Below the pieces are notes generated by a model that had not been told where the DNA came from, ran no database searches, and saw nothing but the letters and a program-made list of their open reading frames with translations. Shown in pieces: positions 1 to 6,225 of a DNA stretch of 6,600 nt. Made by a program: the position numbers and the translations under genes. The stretch is from the NCBI GenBank assembly GCA_026708165.1, contig JAPOVO010000262.1, forward strand, positions 1 to 6,600. The letters run 5' to 3'. How positions within the stretch are numbered: the first letter of the stretch is position 1; each line of letters starts with the position of its first letter. Source of the stretch: Chloroflexota bacterium (lineage in GTDB: Bacteria > Chloroflexota > UBA11872 > VXNJ01).

Positions 1-794
1 GCGATGCCCTTGGTATTGATGATGCTATGGACCCTAGGCAGGCCCTCTGGGCCAACCAACTGCTGTGTGAGGGGCCGACGGGCCTCTTCGTCGCCGTCGA
101 GTCTATGTCTAAGGCTGAAGGCGAACATGGGAAGCACGTTGGCCCCCATGCGCTCCAAGCTGCGGATGAGGCTGTCAATCGGGGCTAGATTTCCGCTCAT
201 CCAATGCGCTCGATAGAACAGAATGCCGACCGAAGGCCTGCCGGGTCGGAAATGCCGGCTGACGAAGGATTCCACATCAATCGATTCGCCGAAGTCGGGA
301 TGATAGATCCCTTCCCAGGGAAGCGGAGTTGGCGCTTCGTAGCCGTGGGTAGTGCCGAAATACGTATCACTAAGACACAGGAACAAGCTTCGGAAGTTCT
401 GAACGCCGCCCTGAATGAGATAGGCGAATACAGTCTTCACCTCGGCGGCCGACACTGTGCACGCAGCGGCCAGGGCCTCGTCCCACTCCTGATGTCCGGG
501 GCAGGCAATCAGCGGTACGCCGTTGATGCGGCAATACCGAGCCAAATCGTCGAAAGTGTCCGGCATGGCTCGCCGACCTCCCAGCAGCCGCAGGACGATC
601 ACTTCAGACTCGTAGGCAAGAGCCATGATCTCGCGAGCAAGGTCGTCGCCACCCCGGACTGAGTCAATCGGCAGGGACCCCGGGTTGACAGCGGTTACGC
701 GGGGCGAGTCTTGAGACATGCCGGATAGTGCCCGCTCAGCCGTGAGGATGTCCGTATCGGCAGTGGTTATGAAGAGGATGGATTTCTGACGCAT
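1..794 (-). CDS. cobN: Cobaltochelatase subunit CobN, N-terminal part (runs off the left edge)
   Basis: CobN is the large subunit of the ATP-dependent cobaltochelatase, which inserts Co2+ into the corrin ring (hydrogenobyrinic acid a,c-diamide in the late-insertion pathway). The frame is open from the ATG at 794-792 to the window edge, giving 264 codons of a protein normally well over 1000 residues, so only the N-terminal region is present. Family hallmarks seen are an initial beta strand (SILFITTADTDIL), VIVLRLLGGRR (RLLGGR at residues 69-74), an AYLIQGGVQNFRSLF segment, PLPWEGIYHP, and the typical stretch beginning FYR at 193-195 with GNLAPID at 201-207 followed by VLPMFAFSL. The start lies 45 bases behind the cbiE stop, implying co-transcription. 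I see no good Shine-Dalgarno sequence. The cbiE stop is in the same frame as cobN, so other starts could lie between 839 and 794, but the ATG fits the domain. The catalytic core is outside the window. H-subunits of magnesium chelatase (BchH/ChlH) are homologous, but the neighbours favour CobN. Confidence 0.93.
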   Translation of the reverse strand, partial: MRQKSILFITTADTDILTAERALSGMSQDSPRVTAVNPGSLPIDSVRGGDDLAREIMALAYESEVIVLRLLGGRRAMPDTFDDLARYCRINGVPLIACPGHQEWDEALAAACTVSAAEVKTVFAYLIQGGVQNFRSLFLCLSDTYFGTTHGYEAPTPLPWEGIYHPDFGESIDVESFVSRHFRPGRPSVGILFYRAHWMSGNLAPIDSLIRSLERMGANVLPMFAFSLRHRLDGDEEARRPLTQQLVGPEGLPRVHSIINTKGI

Positions 795-839
795 TTTCAG
801 ATCTGAGGACCCCGGACAAACGTGGGGATACTGATCAAT

Positions 840-1559
840 CTAACAGCGGCGGAAGACCATGATAGATAAGTCGCTGAAATCCTCTTCAACCTCGCTGCAG
901 TCCCTCAAAGAGCCAGTCCAGCATTGTTCGTCCGCCAGAGTAAGCCTCTGATAGACCGTAACCGGTACCTCATCGCGAATGCCCGAATCGAGCAGTGCGG
1001 TGGCGATGGCTGCGGGCATAAGATCGTAGGGTCGAGGCAACAAGACGATGTGCCTACGTCTCTCCTTAAGGTAGTGAGCCAGCTCTTCAACGTCGCTCGT
1101 CGTATCGGACCTCTTGTGCAGGGTGACGAATACAGTGTCCTCCAGTGAGATTTCAGCACGAGACAACGCCACTTGAATCGAACTGACGCCGTTGATCAGC
1201 TCTACGTTATGAGCGCGTCGGTGCACCCGGGCCAGCAATTCTGACGCCGATACCGTGAGGTCTCCCCAGCAGCAAACGACACAACGCTTGCCTCGCTGGG
1301 ACTGTCCTTCCGCATATTGAAGGACTTCCTCCTGATCCCGGTACGTCATAGGGCGTACTTCGGTATTTTCAAGCCACGGCCGGACAACGTTCAGGACGGT
1401 CTGGAAACCGATCACCAAGTCGGCCTTTAGCAATGCGTCACGTCCTTGCAGCGTCAGCATGTCGGGATTGCCAGGTCCCACGGCGACTACTGTTATAAGG
1501 TCGCCGCCGTTGCCGCCGAGACCAAGACTTGAGCCTGGGTTAGCCAATGTTGGTGTCAC
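840..1559 (-). CDS. cbiE: Precorrin-7 / cobalt-precorrin-7 (C5)-methyltransferase, CbiE type
   Basis: This is a SAM-dependent tetrapyrrole methylase that adds the methyl at C5 of the corrin ring. It is about 239 residues and stands alone, not fused to the C15 methylase/decarboxylase CbiT as in CobL. Seen are the N-terminal loop ITVVAVGPGNPDMLTL (residues 22-37), LVIGFQTVLNVV typical of CbiE, a GD motif at 99-100, INGVSSIQVALSRAEISLEDTVFVTLH, and an ending FSDLSIMVFRR like the usual FSDLSVVVI. The segment before GD reads CVVCCWGD where many relatives have a small residue and serine, a mild oddity. The annotated start is GTG at 1559-1557. The frame is open back to 1613, and a TTG at codon 5 is possible, so the start is uncertain. 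The family core begins near residue 21, so the first 20 residues may be extra. With CobN next door the substrate may be the cobalt-free precorrin, but the sequence does not decide this. Confidence 0.88.
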   Translation of the reverse strand: MTPTLANPGSSLGLGGNGGDLITVVAVGPGNPDMLTLQGRDALLKADLVIGFQTVLNVVRPWLENTEVRPMTYRDQEEVLQYAEGQSQRGKRCVVCCWGDLTVSASELLARVHRRAHNVELINGVSSIQVALSRAEISLEDTVFVTLHKRSDTTSDVEELAHYLKERRRHIVLLPRPYDLMPAAIATALLDSGIRDEVPVTVYQRLTLADEQCWTGSLRDCSEVEEDFSDLSIMVFRRC

Positions 1560-1958
1560 ACTCCAATCGATTAGTTGGGACTGCAGCTTCTCCTGAGCGT
1601 CGAGAGACTTGCGTCAATCGCCTCGCACTTCAGACAGTCCTAGCGTGCCCAATGGGACTGGATGAGGAACGAAACCATCGATGTAGGGTACTCGACTGGC
1701 AAAGGTAGTCCGACTGGTTCATTCGGATGCTGGAACCGTGGATTACACCCTCTCGGTTGTCGATCGAGGACTCCCGGCGACGGTAATCGGAACAATCCCG
1801 GTGAAGCGTGATTTCGACAATATCAATTCTGGTACCACCACCTGGACACTACCAACTAGCCCGGCTCGTGACACTCTAACGACCTCGACGGCTGGCTGGA
1901 CTTATTGGGGCAGACTGATGGGTCCGGCGCGTATTAGATTGTCAATGGGCCTGTGATC
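1560..1958. other. Divergent intergenic region, mostly unexplained
   Basis: About 400 bases separate cbiE (minus) from the promoter of the btu operon (plus). It should carry the promoter and leader of the cbiE-cobN arm, but I find no convincing -35/-10 pair on the minus strand and none of the conserved cobalamin riboswitch blocks there. It contains an inverted repeat CAGTCC/GGACTG (1635-1640 and 1655-1660), two copies of CGACTGG 18 bases apart (1693-1699 and 1711-1717), and a plus-strand open frame 1687-1956 with a GTG at 1738 whose Thr/Ser-rich product I do not recognise. There is no tRNA, terminator or mobile-element end that I can support. Confidence 0.6.
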
Positions 1959-1967
1959 TTGACAGGC
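1940..1967. repeat. Overlapping inverted repeats at the btu promoter
   Basis: Two perfect 6-base inverted repeats interlock here. TGTCAA (1940-1945) faces TTGACA (1959-1964), and GCCTGT (1949-1954) faces ACAGGC (1962-1967) across a 7-base loop. The right-hand arms include the putative -35 box of the plus-strand promoter. The arrangement also places a TTGACA reading on the minus strand at 1945-1940, so it could be an operator or the centre of back-to-back promoters. No downstream -10 is convincing on the minus strand. The repeats are seen directly; any function is inferred. Confidence 0.4.
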
Positions 1968-1987
1968 GCTCAACCCACTGTTAGGTT
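1959..1987 (+). promoter_or_regulatory. Putative sigma-70-type promoter of the btu operon
   Basis: A consensus -35 box TTGACA (1959-1964) is followed after exactly 17 bases by TAGGTT (1982-1987), which matches three of six positions of the -10 consensus (TA at the front and the final T). Transcription would begin near 1993-1996, some 15 bases ahead of the first helix of the riboswitch, as expected for a riboswitch leader. The -35 box is strong, the -10 weak. Confidence 0.5.
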
Positions 1988-2009
1988 CCGTCGACCACTT
2001 TTAGGCAAG

Positions 2010-2176
2010 CCAGCCCGGTGCGCTCGATAAGCGTGCGCGAATTTGGGAAAGCGGTGAGAATCCGCTGCGGAGGCGCCACTGTAACCGGTTAGCCGCCCGC
2101 TGATGCCACTGTCCTTGATGGATGGGAAGGCGCGGGAATGGCCATGATCCGGAAGCCAGGAGACCTGCCGGGCTGG
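2010..2176 (+). promoter_or_regulatory. Cobalamin riboswitch aptamer
   Basis: This is an RNA sensor of cobalamin in the leader of the btu operon. The closing helix P1 is a perfect 9-base pairing of CCAGCCCGG (2010-2018) with CCGGGCTGG (2168-2176), followed by the conserved GGTGC. Next come the GGGAAAGCGGTGAGAATCCGC core (GCGG 2051-2054 paired with CCGC 2062-2065) and GCCACTGTAA at 2075-2084. The peripheral arm reads TGCCACTG (2104-2111) with GGGAAGGC (2124-2131). The B12 box AGCCAGGAGACCTGCC is at 2154-2169. All the expected blocks are present in order. Binding is expected to turn off the downstream importer genes; an intrinsic terminator follows. Whether it prefers adenosyl- or hydroxocobalamin cannot be read from the sequence. 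Confidence 0.96.
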
Positions 2177-2261
2177 ACTGAGCGGTCGCTCCTCGTCCAG
2201 GGAGTGCTCAGGTTCCAGAGGTTGCCTGTCGAGGGCGACTGACGGATCATCGGAGTGATCC
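2173..2261 (+). promoter_or_regulatory. Expression platform: alternative helices between aptamer and terminator
   Basis: A hairpin CTGGAC (2173-2178) / GTCCAG (2195-2200), with an inner stem GAGC/GCTC closed by GGTC (2180-2191), reuses the last four bases of the P1 3' arm, so the two cannot both form fully. Further on, GGATCA (2244-2249) pairs with TGATCC (2256-2261) and takes the first four bases of the terminator stem. CAGGGA (2198-2203) copies part of the terminator 3' arm and could pair with TCCCTG (2259-2264). These pairings are seen in the sequence. Which ones form with and without ligand is inference that I cannot settle. Confidence 0.45.
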
Positions 2262-2289
2262 CTGCTGTACGAAAGCGGCAGGGATTTTT
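2258..2289 (+). terminator. Intrinsic terminator of the riboswitch
   Basis: A 10-base-pair stem, ATCCCTGCTG (2258-2267) with CGGCAGGGAT (2276-2285), contains one T-G wobble and closes an 8-base loop TACGAAAG. It is followed directly by a run of five T (2285-2289). It lies between the aptamer and btuC, so the switch probably works by premature transcription termination rather than by masking a ribosome site. Confidence 0.85.
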
Positions 2290-2361
2290 CTGTTGAACAG
2301 AGTAAATTCCGGGGCACCGGACCTGTGCTCCGATGAAAACAGGCCTGGAACCGGCGAACCG

Positions 2362-3456
2362 ATGGCACACCTGTATGGCGGTGCCGCAAGCGATGCCGGG
2401 ACGCCGTGGATATCCCCTGTCCTACTGAGACTAATCGGCGGTGCAGTGCCTTTGGCGACTGCCGGTTTTGCCTTAGTTGTAATTGCAGCCGCGGTTGGGC
2501 CCTACTCCATTCCTACGTCGCAGACGTTCGATATCGTGCTGGAGCAGGTAGGACTAGGGCAGTCTTCAGCCTCTGAAACAGAAGTGGCGATTGTCGCGAC
2601 AGTCAGGCTGCCGCGCATCGCTCTAGCGCTTGTAGTCGGAGCGGCCCTCGGTGTGGCTGGGGCAGTGATGCAGGGGCTGTTCAGGAATCCGATGGCGGAT
2701 CCCGGCATCATCGGCGTGTCTACTGGAGGGGCGTTAGGCGCCGTAATCGCGATCGCTCTAGGAGCGCAGGCGCTCTTTTCCCTGGCGTTACCCGCCATGT
2801 CCTTTGCCGGCGCCACCGCTGCGCTGACGCTCGTTTACGCAGTGGCGTCGGTGAGAGGGCGGTTTTCCATGGCCGTGCTGCTTCTGGCCGGCGTCGCGGT
2901 GAGTGCGTGCCTTGCCGCCGTCATCTCGGTGATCGTGTTGTTTACCGAGAACCTCGAGGCGCAACGCGAAATGCTGTTCTGGTTGGCCGGTGGGCTCGAT
3001 GCCTCGCGATGGAGTGATGTGCGTATTTCGCTACCGTTCGTTCTGTTTGGAGCGGCGGTAGCAGTGGTGTTTTCTCGCGATTTGAATCTCCTGATGGTCA
3101 GCGAGGAGGAAGCGCATGCCCTGGGCGTGCGGGTCGGCGTGACCAGAAACACGCTACTGGTGGCTGCTTCCCTCATCACCGGCACGGCCGTCGCGTTTTC
3201 GGGCACCATTGCGTTTGTCGGTCTCGTAGTGCCACACACGCTGCGCCTAGTGGCGGGGGCCGATCACCGAGTGCTGATTCCACTGAGCGCGCTTGGCGGT
3301 GGTGTGTTCCTGTTGGCAGCTGACACCTTGGCCAGACTGGTCATATCGCCCGCCGAGGTCAGCGTAGGCATCATCACCGCCCTTGTGGGCGCGCCGTTTT
3401 TCCTGATGCTCTTAATTCGAAACAAAGCCCGCGTCAGTTACGTAACAGGATATTGA
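2362..3456 (+). CDS. btuC: Corrinoid ABC transporter permease, FecCD/BtuC family
   Basis: This is an integral membrane permease that forms, as a homodimer with the BtuD ATPase, the channel for cobalamin or another corrinoid. From ATG 2362 it has 364 residues, a little longer than the usual 320-350, with a 16-residue hydrophilic tail before the first membrane helix. Family marks are RLPR (82-85), GAVMQGLFRNPMADPGIIG (100-118) followed by VSTGG, the cytoplasmic coupling segment EEEAHALGVRVG that contacts the ATPase, and GTIAFVGLVVPHTLRLVAG near the C-terminus. Many alternating hydrophobic stretches fit about ten membrane helices. The frame is open from a TTG at 2293 just after the terminator, but that would add 23 polar residues with no family likeness, so ATG 2362 is preferred although its ribosome site is weak. 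It is the first gene behind the cobalamin riboswitch. Siderophore permeases share this fold; the riboswitch decides for B12. Confidence 0.93.
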   Translation: MAHLYGGAASDAGTPWISPVLLRLIGGAVPLATAGFALVVIAAAVGPYSIPTSQTFDIVLEQVGLGQSSASETEVAIVATVRLPRIALALVVGAALGVAGAVMQGLFRNPMADPGIIGVSTGGALGAVIAIALGAQALFSLALPAMSFAGATAALTLVYAVASVRGRFSMAVLLLAGVAVSACLAAVISVIVLFTENLEAQREMLFWLAGGLDASRWSDVRISLPFVLFGAAVAVVFSRDLNLLMVSEEEAHALGVRVGVTRNTLLVAASLITGTAVAFSGTIAFVGLVVPHTLRLVAGADHRVLIPLSALGGGVFLLAADTLARLVISPAEVSVGIITALVGAPFFLMLLIRNKARVSYVTGY

Positions 3457-3463
3457 CTTAAAC

Positions 3464-4669
3464 ATGAAAAACTACCGCGACATAGCCAATATTGTCAGTT
3501 GTCGATATCGTCGGCATATAGCTCCAATTCTCACCATGATCGCCATAGCAGCGTTGAGCTTTTGTGGTCCCGGAGACGCTACAACCAATACTCCGGCGTC
3601 CCCGCCCTCACCGACTGCGAAGGCTGGAGCGACAACGCCCAGCCCTGCCGCTACCGTCCCGCCGGCGCCCACAGTCACACCGCGGTCGTTGGTCGCGCGC
3701 AAGTCCGAGGCGCAAACAACTCCCGCCGCGGCGCCCTCCTATCCTGACGTTCCAGGGATTGTGGACGTGTCTAATCGGGGCTGGCCGCGCGAAATCGAAA
3801 CGTCCGAAGGGCTGATCCGGTTAGAGGCCCCGCCTCAACGGATCCTTACATATTCCTTGGGCCATGATGAGATAGTTCTTTCACTGGTAGGCAACGAACG
3901 AATCGCCGCAGTTGGGAAGTTCACCGGTGACGAGAGTTACTCGAATGTCGCCGACTGGGTGGACGATATTCCCGTGTACGAGAAGGGGGCGGAGAACGTA
4001 CTGGCCCAGAAGCCGGACGTGTTCATCGCCTCCAAATTCACGGACGCTGACATAGTTGAGCTAGTAAAAGAGGCTGGTATTCCGGTGGTACGCCCATCGC
4101 TGGAAAACTCATCCCAAGGGAATATTCCCAACATCCTACTTCTTGGATATTTGCTGGGAGTTGAAGACCGTGCTTTAGAACTCGTGGCTGAGATTGAAGC
4201 TCGGCTGAAAAGAATTACCGATCGGGTCCCACCGGTCGACGATGACGCAAGGCCGACCGTGATTTCCATCACTCGCTACTCCGAAAAAATCTATGTCCCC
4301 GGACTAGACACGACTGTGGACGGCATAATCGAGACCGCCGGGGGCACGAACGCGGCGGCTCGAGACGGTCTGGAAGGGATTCAGAAAGTGAGCCTTGAGT
4401 CGGTTGCCGCCATGAACCCAGATGTAATCCTGATAACCCAGACTGGCGAGTCCGGGGGGGACGCGCTGAGAACCCTCCTGTTGGAGCATCCGGCGCTTGT
4501 CGCTGTACCAGCCGTCGTCAACGACGAAATACATATCGTCGGGTCCAAGCTCTTCATCACACTCTCGCACTGGAATGTGCGGGGCATCGAGCAAACAGCA
4601 CTGGTGCTGTTCCCGGATCGTTTCGCAGGCGTCGAGTTTTCGGACTTCGAGCCGTACTTAACAGAGTGA
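3464..4669 (+). CDS. btuF: Corrinoid substrate-binding protein, BtuF-like
   Basis: This extracytoplasmic binding protein of the FecB/BtuF type delivers corrinoid to BtuC. It has 401 residues. A long basic N-region (R14, R16, R17) precedes a hydrophobic segment from I19 to F33 and a cysteine at 34, as in a lipoprotein signal, but the residue before the cysteine is Phe where Gly, Ala or Ser is usual. Residues 39-91 are a Thr/Pro/Ala/Ser-rich linker, as in anchored binding proteins of single-membrane bacteria. The binding domain starts near 94: APPQRILTYSLGHDEIVLSLVG, then NVLAQKPDVFIASKF, a helix-rich linker, VSLESVAAMNPDVILITQ, and the end HWNVRGIEQTALVLFPD. It begins 7 bases after btuC stops; AGGA lies 13 bases ahead of the ATG. 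The ligand could be another metal chelate, but riboswitch control and cobO in the same operon favour corrinoid. Confidence 0.88.
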   Translation: MKNYRDIANIVSCRYRRHIAPILTMIAIAALSFCGPGDATTNTPASPPSPTAKAGATTPSPAATVPPAPTVTPRSLVARKSEAQTTPAAAPSYPDVPGIVDVSNRGWPREIETSEGLIRLEAPPQRILTYSLGHDEIVLSLVGNERIAAVGKFTGDESYSNVADWVDDIPVYEKGAENVLAQKPDVFIASKFTDADIVELVKEAGIPVVRPSLENSSQGNIPNILLLGYLLGVEDRALELVAEIEARLKRITDRVPPVDDDARPTVISITRYSEKIYVPGLDTTVDGIIETAGGTNAAARDGLEGIQKVSLESVAAMNPDVILITQTGESGGDALRTLLLEHPALVAVPAVVNDEIHIVGSKLFITLSHWNVRGIEQTALVLFPDRFAGVEFSDFEPYLTE

Positions 4670-4673
4670 GTCG

Positions 4674-5474
4674 ATGAATCAATCCGTTAGCTACGAGATG
4701 CTGACCGCGACAGGCGTCTGCGTGAGCCTGAGCCGCGTGCCCGTACTCGAAAGCATCTCGTTCGAAACTCGGCCTGGCGAAGTCACCGGCCTCATCGGAC
4801 CGAACGGTTCGGGTAAGACCACACTCCTGCGCGTATTGGCCGGCCTGCTTCGCCCGGATCGCGGTACAGTCAGCCTCGGGGAGACGAACCTCAAGGACCT
4901 CAGCGCCAGCGAACGGGCAAGGCGAATTGCCTATATGCCTCAACATGACGCCGCTCGCCCGTTTACCGCTTTGGAAACGGTGCTGATGGGCCGCTACACC
5001 CACCTAAGTCGGTTCGAACTGGAAGGGAGGCGTGATCGCAGGATTGCCCGTGAAGCTATGATCCGAACCGACTCAGCCCGATTCGAGGGACGTCAATTGG
5101 ACCGCCTGTCGGGAGGCGAAAGACAGCGCGTGATTCTCGCCCGAGCCATAGCCCAACAAGCGAGCATAATCCTGCTTGACGAGCCATCATCGAGCCTGGA
5201 CCTCAGGCATCGGTTATCGATTATGGAGACGCTGAGGTCGGAGGCGGCTGACCGTTTTGTCGCGATCGTAGTAGCCCTGCACGACATCTCTCTCGCAGCC
5301 CGCTACTGTGACCGGCTAGCGCTACTGTCGGCCGGCTCGATAGTGGCGGAAGGCGCCCCGGATTTCGTGCTCACACCCGGTAACCTGCGGGGTGTCTTCG
5401 GAGTAGAGACTCAGGTGCAGATGGATCCGGCAACCGGTTGCCCCCAGGTTTGGCTTATCGGAACGACAATGTAG
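4674..5474 (+). CDS. btuD: Corrinoid ABC transporter ATP-binding protein, BtuD/FecE type
   Basis: This cytoplasmic ATPase powers the BtuC channel. It has 266 residues and a complete nucleotide-binding domain: Walker A GPNGSGKT at 42-49, Q-loop glutamine at 90 (YMPQHD), ABC signature LSGGE at 145-149, Walker B IILLDE at 165-170 with catalytic Glu170, D-loop SSLD ending at 176, and switch histidine 203 (ALHD). The spacing and the C-terminal tail (GSIVAEGAPDFVLTPGNLRGVFGVE) match the FecE/BtuD branch that pairs with FecCD permeases. It starts 4 bases after the btuF stop, so it is translationally close or coupled. All catalytic residues are intact. The corrinoid role is taken from the operon, since the ATPase alone does not reveal the cargo. 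Confidence 0.94.
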   Translation: MNQSVSYEMLTATGVCVSLSRVPVLESISFETRPGEVTGLIGPNGSGKTTLLRVLAGLLRPDRGTVSLGETNLKDLSASERARRIAYMPQHDAARPFTALETVLMGRYTHLSRFELEGRRDRRIAREAMIRTDSARFEGRQLDRLSGGERQRVILARAIAQQASIILLDEPSSSLDLRHRLSIMETLRSEAADRFVAIVVALHDISLAARYCDRLALLSAGSIVAEGAPDFVLTPGNLRGVFGVETQVQMDPATGCPQVWLIGTTM

Positions 5475-5500
5475 CTCAAAGAGCATGCTCACACCGATAT

Positions 5501-5508
5501 GGAGGAGG
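5501..5508 (+). promoter_or_regulatory. Ribosome binding site that sets the cobO start
   Basis: GGAGGAGG lies just ahead of the ATG at 5511 (GGAGG 5501-5505 with 5 bases spacing). An in-frame ATG at 5499 would bury this site inside the gene and has only weak purine content before it, so 5511 is the better start. This is the clearest Shine-Dalgarno sequence in the window. Confidence 0.75.
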
Positions 5509-5510
5509 AC

Positions 5511-6077
5511 ATGACCAGCGATACCGGAACACACCGTCCCGTCAGGAAGCCGCGTGTGAAAAAGGGCCTCATCGTGGTCAACACCGGCGAAGGAAAGGGT
5601 AAGACTACCGCTGCTCTCGGAGTCCTATTTCGAGCTTGGGGACGGAACATGCGGGTGGAGGTCTTTCAGTTCATAAAGCACACTGGCTCACAATTCGGCG
5701 AAAGCCGCGCCGCAGCGAAACTGAATATCCCTTGGAGCGCCCTCGGCGACGGCTTTACTTGGCTGAGTAAGGACATGGACGCAACGGAGGAATTGGCGCG
5801 CCGACAGTGGGAGAACTGCCAGCGGGCCATTATGTCCGGAAATCACGATGTAATCGTCCTCGACGAATTTACATACCCGTTGCACTACGGCTGGATACCC
5901 GTGCACGACGTCATCGAGTTTCTGAAGCAGAAACCGGAAATGCTACACGTCATCATCACCGGTCGGTATGCGCCCGAGGAACTGATCGAACTGGCAGATC
6001 TGGTTACAGAGATGAAGTTGATCAAACATCCTTACCGCGAGCAAGGGATTCGCGCCCAACCCGGCTTGGAATTCTGA
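5511..6077 (+). CDS. cobO: Corrinoid (cob(I)yrinic acid a,c-diamide) adenosyltransferase
   Basis: This enzyme transfers the 5'-deoxyadenosyl group of ATP to the reduced cobalt of a corrinoid, making the coenzyme form from de novo or imported corrinoids (CobO/BtuR/CobA family). It has 188 residues from ATG 5511, the usual family length. Seen are a basic N-terminal tail, GLIVVNTGEGKGKTTAALG with the family P-loop GEGKGKTT at 26-33, FRAWGRNMRVEVFQFIK, a Walker B-like VIVLDEFTYPLHYGW (D118, E119), and the signature C-terminus HPYREQGIRAQPGLEF. It follows btuD by 36 bases, including a palindrome GAGCATGCTC (5481-5490), and has its own strong ribosome site. Placing it behind the importer couples uptake to adenosylation. 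The PduO and EutT adenosyltransferases are unrelated in sequence, so the assignment is firm. Confidence 0.96.
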   Translation: MTSDTGTHRPVRKPRVKKGLIVVNTGEGKGKTTAALGVLFRAWGRNMRVEVFQFIKHTGSQFGESRAAAKLNIPWSALGDGFTWLSKDMDATEELARRQWENCQRAIMSGNHDVIVLDEFTYPLHYGWIPVHDVIEFLKQKPEMLHVIITGRYAPEELIELADLVTEMKLIKHPYREQGIRAQPGLEF

Positions 6078-6225
6078 CAGAGAGATGGTTCACCCTTGCT
6101 GCAGGCTTGGTCCTCCAGGGACTTGTGGCCGCAGGCGTCGTTGCATGCCGTCGAGTCGTCTGAGTTGAATTTCAGCAGGCGTCCCACGGCTGCCTTCCGC
6201 ACTTTCTCTTTCTGTGAAAAGGGGG

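Noticed and set aside
204..662. Plus-strand open frame of 152 codons
   Set aside because: It lies opposite the recognisable CobN sequence on the minus strand and has no family-like features of its own, so it is a shadow.
1560..2000. Second cobalamin riboswitch on the minus strand for cbiE
   Set aside because: Reading the complement, I find neither the B12 box nor a GCCACTG block, so it is not supported.
2293..2361. Extended btuC start at TTG 2293
   Set aside because: It would add 23 polar residues, begins four bases after the terminator T-run, and has no ribosome site or family similarity. ATG 2362 fits the permease length better.
1970..2389. Minus-strand open frame of 139 codons
   Set aside because: It is antisense to the complete cobalamin riboswitch and terminator. 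The conserved RNA explains this sequence and the frame does not resemble a protein family.
3499..3815. Plus-strand overlapping frames inside btuF
   Set aside because: They are out-of-frame readings of the Pro/Thr/Ala-rich linker; the BtuF frame carries the recognisable protein.
5481..5490. Palindrome GAGCATGCTC between btuD and cobO as a terminator or operator
   Set aside because: The arms leave almost no loop and there is no T-run. A 10-base palindrome alone is weak evidence.
5499..5510. cobO start at ATG 5499
   Set aside because: It would put the strongest Shine-Dalgarno sequence of the window inside the gene. ATG 5511 is correctly spaced from it.
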